Below are positions 24,558 to 35,817 of a DNA stretch of 64,000 bases, one piece after another; position 1 is the stretch's first letter, and every line of letters begins with the position of its first letter. The notes under the pieces are model-generated. The model made no database searches. It saw only the letters and a list, made by a program, of their open reading frames with translations, and was not told the DNA's origin. Made by a program: the position numbers and the translations under genes. The DNA is from Hysterangium stoloniferum (taxonomy: Eukaryota > Basidiomycota > Agaricomycetes > Hysterangiales > Hysterangiaceae): contig WHVD01000053.1 of NCBI GenBank assembly GCA_015178975.1, positions 124,001 to 188,000 on the forward strand, written 5' to 3'.

Positions 24558-24767
24558 GGTCAAAAAACTGTCCCAATAAGTAGCTGTTTTGTTTTATTTA
24601 TTATTTAATGGGTTTTGATTCAAATCACATGAACCAAGGCTTACCTTCAAGCCATGATCCTATAGTACCTTTGATAATTTACTTAGATTTTCTGCTTATA
24701 TCAGTGGTCCATACCAACCTAACCTTTCAAAAATGTGAAAACATTGGGACAGTTTTTTGAGCCACTG
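24558..24767 (-). repeat. Right long terminal inverted repeat of the Tc1 element
   Basis: This is the inverse of the left repeat, with an inner copy GGTCAAAAAACTGTCCC at 24558. Confidence 0.82.
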
Positions 24768-24769
24768 TA

Positions 24770-25310
24770 CATCATGTGCATTGAAGTTCTGGTCTTCTCT
24801 GGGTGTATGGAAGATGCACTCCACAATTGCTGCAAGGATTGTGTTTTTTGTGTTTTTTGATGGGACTCAAGTCCTGGGTATTTGAGATAGTGATTGGCAA
24901 GGCCCAGCTGGGCCTGAAAGTCCTGGCTTTGATGGCTTGGGTCCTGTGGGTCAAAACTGGGATTTGTAAACATGTAGTGTAGTCTACTAATAAAATCAAA
25001 TAAACTTCTCAAAAATATTATTAATAGTCTACTAATAAAATGAATGGATGGATATTACACATAAATTTCTTCTTCATCAGAGGATAGCTCAACTTCAAGC
25101 AGCAGCCTCTGAATCCCTGATTGTACGGATCCATGCTAAGCACCCTGGGGCCCCTCACAGTTGGCTCCAAATCCACTGTGTGACTTACTTGGCTGTCCCA
25201 GGGAAGATATTGTCTTTGGTGGCATTGTGTACAAGGGGGCTGGAAGAGAAAGCTTACATTATACAGAAGACAGTCTGATGTTCCTTGACCATGTGGTACC
25301 TTGTCTTTAC
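24770..25310. other. CpG-poor repeat debris
   Basis: An open plus-strand stretch at 25048-25278 has no recognised domain. A segment at 24890-24915 (GGCAAGGCCCAGCTGGGCCT) is an inverted relative of 25435-25455. Confidence 0.4.
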
Positions 25311-25455
25311 CTTGCAGGCCACAGCCTGGTGGCCTGGCTTGGGCTTAAAATATCCAGCTGGGCCCAGAGTGGATGGCCTAAGTATAGCTGGGCCTGGGGT
25401 TTTTAGGGCCCAGCTCAGCCAGCCCATGGCCTGTGGCCGGGCCTTGCCAATAACT
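25310..25455. repeat. GGCC-rich palindromic patch
   Basis: Repeated GGCCCAGC/GCTGGGCC and GGCCTG words pack this stretch. Together with 24890-24915 it forms an interrupted inverted repeat around TTATTGGCAAGGCCC. It may be the end structure of a small non-autonomous element spanning about 24880-25470; the family is unknown. Confidence 0.4.
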
Positions 25456-25510
25456 AATTTGAGATACTGTCCAGAGTATATATTTGAAGGCATACCAGAA
25501 GATCCACAAG

Positions 25511-25545
25511 ATACAAGATACAAGATACAAGATACAAGATACAAG
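25511..25545 (+). repeat. Microsatellite (ATACAAG)5
   Basis: Five perfect copies of the 7-bp unit ATACAAG lie in tandem. Confidence 0.95.
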
Positions 25546-25560
25546 AATCGAGGCTTCTAA

Positions 25561-26144
25561 CTATACCCAATGCCAAAACAAAACTTTAAAAGGTGCATGT
25601 GTACACATTCCAATGTAGATGTAGTGACCTCCCAAATGAGCTGGACATCTGTCATATATTCATCAAATTGATCTCCAAATCTTGACTAGCAGCACAAGAC
25701 TCCCAAAATGTACAAGCTTTTTTAATACTTCTCTCAGTCAGCACCCCATAACTCCAATCACACACTGCCTAACAAATTGGACATTCATCAGTCCATGTGG
25801 TACCTGTGAGTATGCATGGGAACCCACAGCATGAATGTGTGGAATATCTTTCATATATGCAATCTCCTCAAGTGTCACTGGAGCCTGTTCTTTACTCAAT
25901 TTCAAGTTATATTCCATGAGTATACCATGGGAATGCAGTCAGCAAAACCATAGTGTGTTAGCATGTCCAAGATGTATTGTGAGAGAGTGTGTTAAGCTTG
26001 GGGCTTACAGACAGGAATCCAAAGAAAACCTGCAGATGCTCTAGGAATAGGTAGGACTTGGCTTCAGCTTATGTATGTGGTATGCCATACATGACTGTCA
26101 GGTCCAACTTCAGCCAGAGGGATGGGGGAAACCTGGGGAGTCCA
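25561..26144. other. CpG-poor transposon debris
   Basis: There is no gene. Around 26050-26140, words such as GGACTTGGCTTCAGCTTAT match the tail of LTR family H in inverse orientation, so a fragment of that LTR is present. Confidence 0.45.
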
Positions 26145-26748
26145 GGAATGGAATACCCATCTTCCCTCTAACAGAGCCCCGTTCCCATTTTAGTCAAATG
26201 ACCTGTCACGATTTGGACTCCACTCCCACTCCATTTCCTATTATGGTTTATGATTTGTCACAATTCGGACTCCGCTCCATTCCATCCTGTTCCTAACACC
26301 AATCACCAATTTGGTGTTTACTATTCCCATTTTATGTTTTGCTCATTTTGTTTCATTATTACTGGATTCAGTATGACATTCACTCCACGGTCTATTTAAA
26401 CTGGCAGATGTTGTACATACAATCCAGTAAGAAAATCGGCTTAGATTCACCCCAGTAATCTAATACATTTTCCGCTCTAAAACCCTACTTGAATTACACC
26501 GCTCACACTAGTTGGAGCCCACGGGCTCCAGCACATCTATCTCTCTCACCAATCTCGACTCACGACCCACGACCTCTGATCTATGACCCCTTGACCCATG
26601 ACCCCCACCCAGACTCCCCGGGATTCCTGTCCATCCACCTGAAATTGGACAACACGATCTAGCGAGGGTGCAGCCTATAAGCTGAAGCCAAGTCCTATGG
26701 GATATTCTGTGGGTTTCTCTGGAGACCTGCCCTGTACGTATCCTAACA
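26145..26748 (+). mobile_element. LTR family H copy (partial), fossil
   Basis: It is collinear with the solo LTR at 50992-51823. It shares the block around AACAGAGCCCCGTTCCC, a TATTTAAACTGGCAG promoter-like site, AGCTGAAGCCAAGTCC, and the terminal GTATCCTAACA at 26748. The 5' part of the LTR is missing. Decay is moderate to heavy. Confidence 0.65.
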
Positions 26749-28360
26749 GGTGGTATCCATGTGAATTGTTGGAGGGCTGGTTGCATGGCTGAGGCACTGT
26801 GAGATGTGTTTCACAGACTGAGAGGAGGTTACTTGTGAGATAAGGAACATGGAGCACTCTTTCCAGCTCTAATATACAGCATTTCCTTTCCCTTTAGGCT
26901 TGAACTGCACTGCTCCCATCCCTGCAGACATAATTGGATGTCCATTTGCAAATTGGAATAGGAATATGAAATAGTTTGTAATTCAAATCCCAGTGATGAT
27001 GGGGTGTCATATGTGAAGTGTTAAATTTCTTGGATGACAAACAATGTAGCATGTGATAAATGGGTAACTGGTAATGGTATTACCGGTAGTTAGGTATATA
27101 CATAAATTAGCTACTTGTACTACATTTCTTATGCATTTCAATGAGTTCCTATGTACCCAACTCAAGCCAAATGTACCTTGAATCTTGAATTCTAACATGA
27201 AGAAACATCTCTGTCAGCAGTCCAGTCAGAACTAGCATGGAGAAGGAGAGAACAAGTCAGATCAGAAGAGTCAGGGATGAAAGCACTTGCATTTCCAGCA
27301 GTTTCCAGCAGTTTCTCTTCAGATAGCTTCTGAGATGTCAGGTTTAGCTGCCTTTTCTTTTTTCTGATGCTTTTTCTTAGCCTGGTTCCATGCAGCTATG
27401 TACTAAAAACAATCATCCTAAATATGACTAGGATTATTGCAGAATGTACAAGTAACATCACCAGAAGTCCAGGGAGTCTTTGACACAATCTGATTAGCCA
27501 ATTCTATATTTATGGCAGTCTGGAGGTTCTATTTTGATTTAAAGTGAGTTTTGACATCAGAGAATGTAATTGCAGTATTCATCATCAGAAATGAAATCCA
27601 CACAGTCAGATTGGGCTAATGTATGTATGGTGAGAGTAGCAAGTTCATCATCCAACATGGCAATAGTGTACTTTGAGACACAAATTTTGGACCTATGTAC
27701 AAACTTTGCTAACACAACTCATGAATGAAGTGAGAAACTCATTGGTTCTTTACAAATGTTAAAGAGATCCATGTAGACACTGAAGTAGACTGCAGGGAGT
27801 TGATTATTATGTGCCTGTTCATTTTTAGACTACATACATATCATCAAGACTGTCATCAATGTCAACATGGTTATGCTAAGTAGGTTCAAGGGAATATGAT
27901 GCCAGCCACTTTGTTAGAATGTCACATCCAGGCAGGAGCAAAGTGGCCTCATCAGGCTGCTTCTCTTTGCAAGTGGAAATGGAAAGACAATTCTCCATAT
28001 GCAATAGCACAATTATATCATGTTTCCAATCTTCATAACTGGTCTCCTCCAAGATAACAGAACATTTGTGACTATCACTGGATGTCATGGCATGTCAAGA
28101 TCATTAAGTATTTAATTGGACAAGCAGTTGTAACACCACCACAATCAAAAGGGTTACTTTGATGTTGCTAGGAAGGTAAAAACACAGGCCCACTGAAGAC
28201 CACAATGCCAACAGTTCAAGTACAATGTATCCAAGAGACTATGGTTTAGAAATGACAAATGACCTAAGGAATAGTCACAGGTGTCTGACAAGTTGGGAGG
28301 GAGTCAAAGACAGTGTGTAGAGATATATAACAACACCACCAAGTGACCAGATGAAAGGGT
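26749..28360 (-). mobile_element. Copia-type element remains (gag and pre-integrase pieces), fossil
   Basis: Minus-strand fragments include a GAG-pre-integrase-like piece (about 26790-26940), a CCHC knuckle-like CTFCNNPSHI region (about 27400-27470) and a gag N-terminal-like piece, EETSYEDWKHDIIVLLHMEN (27876-28088). An LTR-like stretch follows to about 28360. It is heavily broken, CpG-poor and old. Related pieces lie at 51830-52620. Confidence 0.55.
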
Positions 28361-28714
28361 GGGTCACAGAACACAACAAGATCCAAAACTACCTAAAAAC
28401 ACAACAGAGTACCAATAAAGATGATAGAGAGCAAGTTTGAAGTGGATATTGGATGGATGGCTGTTTAAGAATTGATGTGGCAGTCTTTTAGTGTACATGA
28501 CAATATAAAGAATGGCCTAAATACCTCCAGAAATGGTGGATATATGAGCCAAACAAACTGCAAGGTATCTGTGAGGATGGGTGGAGTGTAGTAGAGTGGG
28601 TAGAGAGGTGGATGGGGATGTTCTGGTGTCTGTAATATTGGAAAACAGCTATACATTTCACCTTTTTAAGCCTATGCCTGTAACCTGTTAAAACAGCTCA
28701 AAATGTAGTTACAT
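28361..28714. repeat. Dispersed repeat fragment (inverse of 50690-50850)
   Basis: Read on the minus strand, about 28480-28650 matches 50690-50850 (CATCCCCATCCACCTCTCTA against CACTCCCATCCACATCTCTA). It is probably a fragment of one LTR family. No gene is present. Confidence 0.45.
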
Positions 28715-29300
28715 ACCTGTGAGTGTGAGAGGTATTTCTCTTTGTGGAATATGGCCTCTATTTAATTGTTATCTGTTACAATTTTTCCTAGTTTTTCTAC
28801 TATTTTTTTACACTACAATATTTCACATTATTCTTACTTTGTTAGTTCAAAGATCTATGTACACCTGTGGGTACTTAGACTCTTGTGGGTGCACACATAC
28901 ATAGTATTCTTGTGTACACTAGTGGGCACAACTAGAACTCAGACATTTTTTACCTGTAACCACGACTTGCCCAGACACCAACTGTAGTGTCCTGCAAGTT
29001 GTGATTGGGGTATTGTCTCAGCCATCTCAAATGGCTACTAGCTACTTATTGCAAATCACTTTAAACCTCAAACTAAACAGTTGAGCCTTGATCTATTGAC
29101 TCTAACATGCTTGTCATTAACTACATCTCCTTGTGCCTTTTCGTCTCTACTAATCTTCTTCTTCAGTACCTTTTACTACGTTCAATTATTCTGGGATTGC
29201 ACCGAAAGGTCAATCCATGTTGTTCTTAGTTGTCCTCAAATTGTCTTATTGATATTCGAGCCTACTAAACCCCTTCTGTTCTAATATTGTACTTTGATAG
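28715..29300 (+). mobile_element. LTR family L copy, decayed fossil
   Basis: It is collinear with about 60290-60960: the shared words CTTGTGGGTGCACACA, AACCACGACTTGCCCAGACA and TCCTGCAAGTTGTGATTGG occur in the same order. This copy has TG or CA where the 60-kb copy keeps CG, so it looks much older. Confidence 0.6.
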
Positions 29301-30960
29301 TCAATACTCTCCAGTTTGAATCTCGAATTAATGAAACCTCATTTAGTTTTTGAATTAGTCTCTATTCTGTTCTTTCTGTATGCCTGATTTCTGGAACTTC
29401 CATTTGTTAAGATCTAAGGTCTAAAGACAGAAGGGGAATGATGCCAGGGGGTCAAGGTAAGACCAAGTTGTGGGGAACCTGGGGAATCCAAGAATATGCA
29501 ATGACTCAAAGTTGGGAGACCAACGGGCTCCAAGAATATGGTGGTGTAAGTTGAGATGAACAAGTAGTTATTAGGGACAAGGGTAGAAACTAAGTGGATG
29601 CTAAGTTGGTACTAATTCAATATTCTGATCAGATTATACATGCAACAATTCCTAGACTATATAGACTTGAGTGATTATTGTACTGCTAATGTAGCAAAGC
29701 AAAAAGACAAAACAGGCAAACAAAAAAGACAAAACAAGCAAACAAGAAATGATGCAGGGTAGACCATACTGGGGATAAGGATGGAGGTGGAATAGGGACA
29801 AGTCCAGGGGAAACAATAAGCAAATGAATGATATGTACATGTCAAACAGACTCAGCGGCAGATCAGAAAATGAGATCTTCAAGTGTCTAGAGGGTCCAGG
29901 AAATCTGAATGGAGTCTGGGTGATGGATCATCCTTGAACAACAGAGAAATGCTATGAGATAGGTTCTGGGGCCCAGGAGGAATCCCAATCATAACATGAA
30001 TTCTACAAGTGGGGTTCCAGAAAGGTGGTTCCTGACAAGTTCCTGTACTCATTCTCACCAGGCAATATTCAAGTTTGCTGTAACAACAAGCACTACATAT
30101 CTTCCTGACATCCAATTATACTGGTTATCTCATTGTGTGTAGCATAAAAGTTGCTTACAGTGTGTGGTTTATCTCTTTGTTTATTTTTATCTATGTTTTA
30201 CTCCACCATCAAATATCTTGTCTACTTGTTATAGTCCATACCTGACCATCCATATAATCCATGACCAATCATTCATATATCTACTTATACTGTTCCTATG
30301 CCCACATGTTATACAAAATTAGAAATAACTCAATATAATTTAATTCATCTAATATACTGTAAATATGATATAATCAAAATAATGACAAGTCACCCTAGTG
30401 GTCCTAGAGCACCTAGCTCAGGGCCAGGCTAGCTAGCAATCACCTGAGATAGCTATGATAGATCCATTCCACATCAAAAGATACTGTTAATTAAATAGCC
30501 AAACTTGACCTACTATATGTACAAGCTAGCTAGGGTAGATTTCCCAATTTTCTAATGTGAGTCTCCTTTGGCACCCATTCTCCCTATGACCTATCAATTC
30601 CTCACAGTAAACCTTGTCAGTTTCATTCACATCAGTATGTAGGGACATCCTATGGAAACAATTTAACAATACTTTTACACAGTCATAACCCATGCCCTTC
30701 TATGGATGGTCCAAGGTATGTCATGAGGTGTTTTGGGTTTGGGGAGGTGTGCTAACAATGGAACTTGAAAAAACCTGGAAAGATCAAAAAGACTGTGAAT
30801 TTATGGTACTAATGTGTAGATAATTCGAATAATATCATTTATATCTCTGAAAGAAGTCAGTGAAAACATTTTCTTTCATAATCCTGGTCTCTTTGTGGTG
30901 AATCTGCTTATTCAATGAGTCTCAAAGTGCTTCAAATTTGTGTGCAATGGGGCTATGTAA
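29301..30960. other. CpG-poor transposon debris
   Basis: A stretch near 29600-29800 (TATATAGACTTGAGTGATTA; GGCAAACAAGAAA) is an inverse relative of about 52950-53080, again LTR-like. The remainder, 29880-30960, shows no gene, RNA or element end that I can support. Confidence 0.45.
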
Positions 30961-31009
30961 GTCATCAATGTACCAGCTGTTGGTTTCCAACATAAAGTAA
31001 AATCTGATA

Positions 31010-31475
31010 CTTTGAAGATGCCACTTGGTCGTGAGTTCAATCCCCACCCATACCAATAGTTTGAAGCCCAAAAATAAGTGGCAAAATAACTTGTATTTGG
31101 CATTAAGAGGGATAAAATTTACTTAATATCTAGTTGGCCCACACACAATGTTGGATACTGGCTTTAAACAGGTCATAGGGGAGTTATTACTGACCTTTGG
31201 GTCAGAGTTTATTTTATGTTGGAAACCACTAAGCCAACAATACTCTGAAGACCCCACTTGTGGTGGTGAGTTCACTCCCTGCCCATACCGATAGTTTCAA
31301 GCCCAAAATAAGTGGCAAAAATAACTTGTATTTGGCATTAAGAGGGATAAAAATTTACTTAATATCTAGTTGGCCCACACACAATGTTGGCTACTGGCCT
31401 TAAACAGGTCATAGGGGAGTTACTACTGACCTTCAGGTTGGAGTTTACTTTATGTTGGAAACCACTAAGCCAATG
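31010..31475 (+). repeat. Two-copy tandem duplication, 235-bp period
   Basis: GTGAGTTCAATCCCC at 31031 recurs as GTGAGTTCACTCCC at 31266. The units share AAGCCCA..AATAAGTGGCAAAA, GTATTTGGCATTAAGAGGG and TAGTTGGCCCACACACAATG. GTTCAATCC resembles a Pol III B box, so an SINE origin is possible but unproven. Confidence 0.75.
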
Positions 31476-31513
31476 TTGGCTTAGTGCTCATGGTCAATAC
31501 TGCCCTGAGAACC

Positions 31514-31819
31514 TCATGCAGAGGTGGACAAGGCTTGATGGATATAGTATGTCGGGTTGACATCGTCTCCGCCGTTCAGTTCGATGTGCTCACGCGCCAC
31601 GATTGAATCTCTAATTGCCTGATAATTTTCTGAGGTTGATTCCATGGTGTCGAAATCCTCAACAACGGTGTTCACCTCATTGTCTAACCAGTGCTCATCC
31701 AATGATGAAATACTTTCTGCCCAAGCTAGCTTCGCACTGAGTTCCTTCTTGGAAGTCTTTGATTTTTCCATAAACTTAGCAAGACCTTCCCTGAGAGTTC
31801 CGAGCGGTTTGAGAGCCAT
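31514..31819 (-). pseudogene. Internally deleted pogo/Tigger-like transposase remnant
   Basis: The start MALKPLGTLREGLAKFMEKS and the following LDEHWLDNEVNTVVEDF parallel the coiled N-terminus of the transposase at 16844-18965. After about residue 68 the frame runs into AREHIELNGGDDVNP, which resembles the transposase C-terminal region (INGGDDDIDDDTS). The whole catalytic core is missing, leaving a 101-aa open frame. No inverted ends were found around it. It could instead be a domesticated small protein; decay is the simpler view. Confidence 0.55.
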
Positions 31820-32233
31820 ATGTTCAGGGTAAAAAGCCTCAGTGGCAAATCACAACCATTATCTTTTAGGCTATTCTGTTGACATATCATAGATGAGAAG
31901 CTTGGGAAACAATTATGGGATCATTGGATGATACAATCAAGGGACTAATTCTAATATGGAAGGCAAATGTACTGGTTACAAATGGCTTTGACCATACGTT
32001 GTTGCATCGTATGAATGTCTGAGTTAAACATCAGTCATTCCGCTCTGCCCAAATTGAAGCATCTTGCCTTTGGCTGTGCTAGCCGAGGAAATTTGGAGCA
32101 GCTGTTCAAGGCGAGCTGGTCTGTCCCTGATTATCAACTGAAATGATTTCGGAAGGTGTCCTGCCATTGTTATCCTCCAAACTTTGACCGAGATTGAATG
32201 ACTCTTGATGTTTGGCAACTTTCTCACAGCACC
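31820..32233 (-). pseudogene. Possible host-gene remnant cut by a solo LTR
   Basis: The minus strand has an open stretch with coding-like composition (FQLIIRDRPARLEQLLQ; GKMLQFGQSGMTDV) at about 32024-32230. It stops at the LTR at 32234 and may resume past 32632 (VDEPSSLDKITTWSKF). CpG density is ordinary here. No family is recognised. Confidence 0.35.
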
Positions 32234-32626
32234 TGTAAGCCTGGCCACCTTACCACATACGTCATCACCAACCTCTCCCATCAACCACTCATTGTTCCGC
32301 CACTTGGTAGCACCCTTGTGCCTTATCATGCGGTCATCATCACCAACCTCTCCCATCAGCCACTCATTGATCCGCCACTTTATTGTTAAGTAGCACCCCT
32401 GTGCCTGATCATGTGGTTCCTTGTTCTTCCACCCCATTCACCTTGACTCTATATAAAAGACCCCATATCCTATAGTGATAGGATATCTTCTCTTTGACCA
32501 TTAATCTTTTTCCCACTCTTCCCTAGGGAAACTCGCATTCACCTTGTATCCTACTGATATGTAAAAATAAAGAAAACTTAGTCCTGTCCGTGTTGACCGA
32601 GTGAGGTTGATACCAACAGCCTTACA
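32234..32626 (+). mobile_element. Solo LTR (family F), fossil
   Basis: It begins TGTAAGCCTGGCCACC and ends CAACAGCCTTACA. GCACC flanks both sides (32229-32233 and 32627-32631). A TATATAAAAGACC promoter-like site and AATAAA lie inside. A block of about 70 bp containing ATCACCAACCTCTCCCATCA is present twice in tandem; the relative at 39113-39418 has it once. Internal element sequence is gone. Confidence 0.9.
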
Positions 32627-32631
32627 GCACC

Positions 32632-33098
32632 TGCATTATATAGTCTTGGCCCTCAAATAATTCTAAATTTTGACCACGTGGTTATTTTGTCCAGGGAGGA
32701 GGGTTCATCAACTATGAAATGTCTAGAAACATTGTCCAACTGCAGACTGTCGTGCCCCAAAGTATGGGAGGATCATCGCGTCTTGGCGGTGACATTCATG
32801 AGAGAGGAATATACATAGAAGGTATCTTTCTGGTGTCTTATGAATTCAAATTTCATCGGATTTGAGTGCGAAGGGTTCAATGATGCGTCAAAGAGTTCAT
32901 TTTGAACTAGTAATACCGAAATCTCGTTAGCAGCTCATATTTCCTCATGCCAAAATAATAGATGGTAGATGCCAAGCTTGCTCCAGTATTGCCACAGTCG
33001 AGGATTTGGTCAGCATCCAACAAAGACCGAACTCGCAGGCATGGAACAGTGCAATGGGTTCATTCGAAATTTTTAACTGAATGGTACACAAGGGAGCG
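32632..33098. other. Host-like island between two solo LTRs
   Basis: CpG content is ordinary and short coding-like minus-strand pieces occur, perhaps part of the same broken host locus as 31820-32233. Nothing is firmly identified. Confidence 0.35.
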
Positions 33099-34382
33099 TG
33101 TAATGTATTCAGGGGATTCTCTTGGATAGCTCAATATATGCTATAGTGTCACAGAGCTTCAACAATAAAACAAGCAAAGGTCCAGTAATTTAAATACTGA
33201 TAGATTAATGAGCTGCGCTATGAAGCTTAAACAACTCAAATCAATGCTTATTTTGATTATTGAAAGGTTCAATAGAACTGTGTATGACTCTTTTAGCAAA
33301 TACAAGAACTATTCCTTGAGAATAGGGGCTGGAAGCTGAATATATGCGCAGTAACTTGGCAGAGACTTGATATAAGAGCTTCGGATTCTTGTATGCTTAT
33401 TTGTAACTATTAATAGTTATTTAACAAGGTGTTAAATAATTTATTAATAGAGAAAATAAATTGTATTGGATTATCTGAGTGCTTGTACTTGATTAATTCA
33501 ATAAACTTAGGGCTGGGCCTTGAGTAATCTAGTATTGGCAGGGATTTCAGTAAGGATACTTAGATACTTATTAGGTTTATTATCTAATTAATAAGCCTAA
33601 AGGGTAGCTGTGAGGCTGGGGAACTTAGATGATTAGCTAAGTCCAAAAGTTGCTGACAAAGATTCAAGATGCTGCAAGTGTAGGTGCTTGCAGTGAGTGT
33701 ATCAGACTAAGGCTATTATTGTCCTTAGGATGATTAGATAAGCTGGTGCTGTGCTGCAAATATGTGTGAGATAAGATGATTTTATTGGAAACTTAGCCCT
33801 CCTTATATACATTTTGATAACTCAATGATTAGCTAACTATTTAGTTTATGAGGTCATTAGTGAGATCATAATGACCTCATATTCTACTCATTATTTACCC
33901 TTTGTTTAACATGTGATTCCCCTCTCTGAGACAAGGGTTCTAAGCTTTGGCTTGAACATGAAGGTTCAAGGCCGCGGTCCCGGAGACGGAAGCAAACGAT
34001 GAGTCGGCGGAACCTAATAATGACTCGGGTAGTCACGTTCGTGACTTGTGTGACTCGGGTAGTCACACTCGTGACCTTTGTGACATCCCAACACTGGGGG
34101 CTTATCTAATAAGTCACATGACTTCAAAAATGCGCAAACTGGGCTGCAGCAAGTGCCGAAAGGTAATAACTAAGTAAATAAAATATAAATAATTAGTTAA
34201 AAATTATAATAAATTAACTAAGATATAATAGCATAATATGAGTTCATATATGCTATTATTATGTGAAGTTAAAAGGAATAAGGCCTATTTTTCACAATAA
34301 AAATATAATAAAAATTCGAAAGAATATTAAATAATCCACAGAAAATTAAGAGGATATTATGAGATAATGCTGATACATCACA
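33099..34382 (-). mobile_element. Solo LTR (family A, 1284 bp), fossil
   Basis: It reads TGTAATGTATTC to GATACATCACA, flanked by the 5-bp duplication GAGCG (33094-33098 and 34383-34387). On the minus strand a promoter-like TATATAAGGAGGGC lies mid-way. It is inverse to the copy at 48062-49299 and related to 61365-62563. Confidence 0.92.
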
Positions 34383-34446
34383 GAGCGCTTCCAGAGTGAC
34401 AAAAGCCAAATATCCTACACATTTGTTCTGGTTGATTTGGTGGATT

Positions 34447-34608
34447 TGTTCGTTGTGTGTGGTTTGGACCCATATGTACCCACATGTACTTACCGTAGCA
34501 CTATCTGCGTGTTGGCAATCTACCACCGCCGGTCATTCGAGTTTGAGTCTGAGTCTGAGTTTGGTCACTTCTGGTGACTTCTGTGTCCTTCTATCTACTA
34601 TTCCAACA
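34447..34608 (+). repeat. Left LTR of the gag-only element
   Basis: It starts TGTTCGTTGTG and ends TATTCCAACA, with two differences from the right LTR. Confidence 0.92.
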
Positions 34609-34708
34609 GGTTATGGGCCCCGGCTTCCACTAAATCTCCATCAATTTCACATAATTCCCTTATCAGTACTCCTATTCCGACACCTCCTGAATCCTTCCAT
34701 CCAACATC

Positions 34709-35317
34709 ATGTCCTCTGGTCTTACCTCCATCTTCTCTAGTGCTCCTCTCCTTGTTGAGGACAACTACTATGAGTGGAAGAGAGCAATGAAGATGTGTTT
34801 CCTGGGTGTTGCCTTCACCTGGATCACTGATGATCCCAATGCTGTTGTCCCTACAGATAAGGTCACAGAGGATGGACAGGCAGCCTTCTTTATCTATTCT
34901 CGCATTTCTTTTCAACTCCAGTCAAAGGTGTATGATATCAGCTCTGGATTGGCATCCTGGAAGGCTGTTCATGCCTATTTTCAGAAGTCTACCATGGGTC
35001 GTAGGGTCAAAGCTGTAGAAGCCTTTATGGCAACTAAACAGGATCCTTCCAAACCTATTGAGGTGTACATCCAATCGATTCAGAAGTCTCGTCAAGTGCT
35101 GGAAGGTCTTGGAGTTCCATTCAGTGATGTTTTCATTGGTGACATCATTCTTGTTGGTCTCCATCCATCCTATCATACTGTTCGCACTAGCATTCTTACT
35201 GCCAAGACTGAACCCTCACTTTCTGATATCATCGACATTCTCATTGGTTCCTCCACTTCAGTTATCGATATCAAAACTGAGCCGATCGAGACTTCATTTT
35301 TAGCCCGGGGTGGATGA
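34709..35317 (+). pseudogene. Copia-type gag (UBN2-like) frame of the gag-only element
   Basis: The 202-aa frame starts MSSGLTSIFSSAPLLVEDNY and carries YYEWKRAMKMCFLG, typical of Copia gag N-termini. A CCHC-knuckle-like stretch lies further downstream inside the element. It is treated as a fossil reading frame. Confidence 0.75.
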
Positions 35318-35817
35318 ACTACCAGAGGTGATTTACATTCTTCAGGTCAGAAATCAGAATATGGAGCTATTCCCAATCATTCTTTAGAGGATGATAAAGG
35401 GTATCGTTGGTGCAATCCTGCCAATGAAGGTCACTGTCATCGTTGTGGAAGACCCAATCATCATTCAGTCACCTGCATTTATGATATGCCTTCTCACATC
35501 AAGGATTACATCATGTCAGGATCATCTCGTCCTCCTGATCATGCCAATTCCACCCAAGTTCATTTTTCAGGTGGTGCTTACTCTGGTCTGGTTCATTCTT
35601 CACACTCTTCCCCTAGATTATCTCGAGCCCCTTCTCCTGAGAATGATTCACATCCCTTTGTTGTGCTTCGCACTTAGTTTTTACATTTGGTGGGAGCTTC
35701 CAAGCTATTTTCTTTTTGTTCACTGTTTATATTTGGTGGGAGCTTCCTTTTATCTTTCTCATATTTCTTTGATTCGGTGGGAGTTTTACATATTCTTGGA
35801 TCCTCACCAGGTGGGAG

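Larger units (their letters stand above)
23180..24767 (-). mobile_element. Tc1-like DNA transposon with long compound terminal repeats
   Basis: The element is 1588 bp, flanked by TA at 23178-23179 and 24768-24769. Ends read CAGTGGCTCAAAAAACTGTC. The terminal inverted repeats are about 209-210 bp (23180-23388 and 24558-24767). Each repeat ends inward with an inverted, shortened copy of its own tip (GGTCAAAAACTGTCC on the opposite strand), so each end looks like a small palindromic element. The transposase on the minus strand is broken. Confidence 0.88.
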
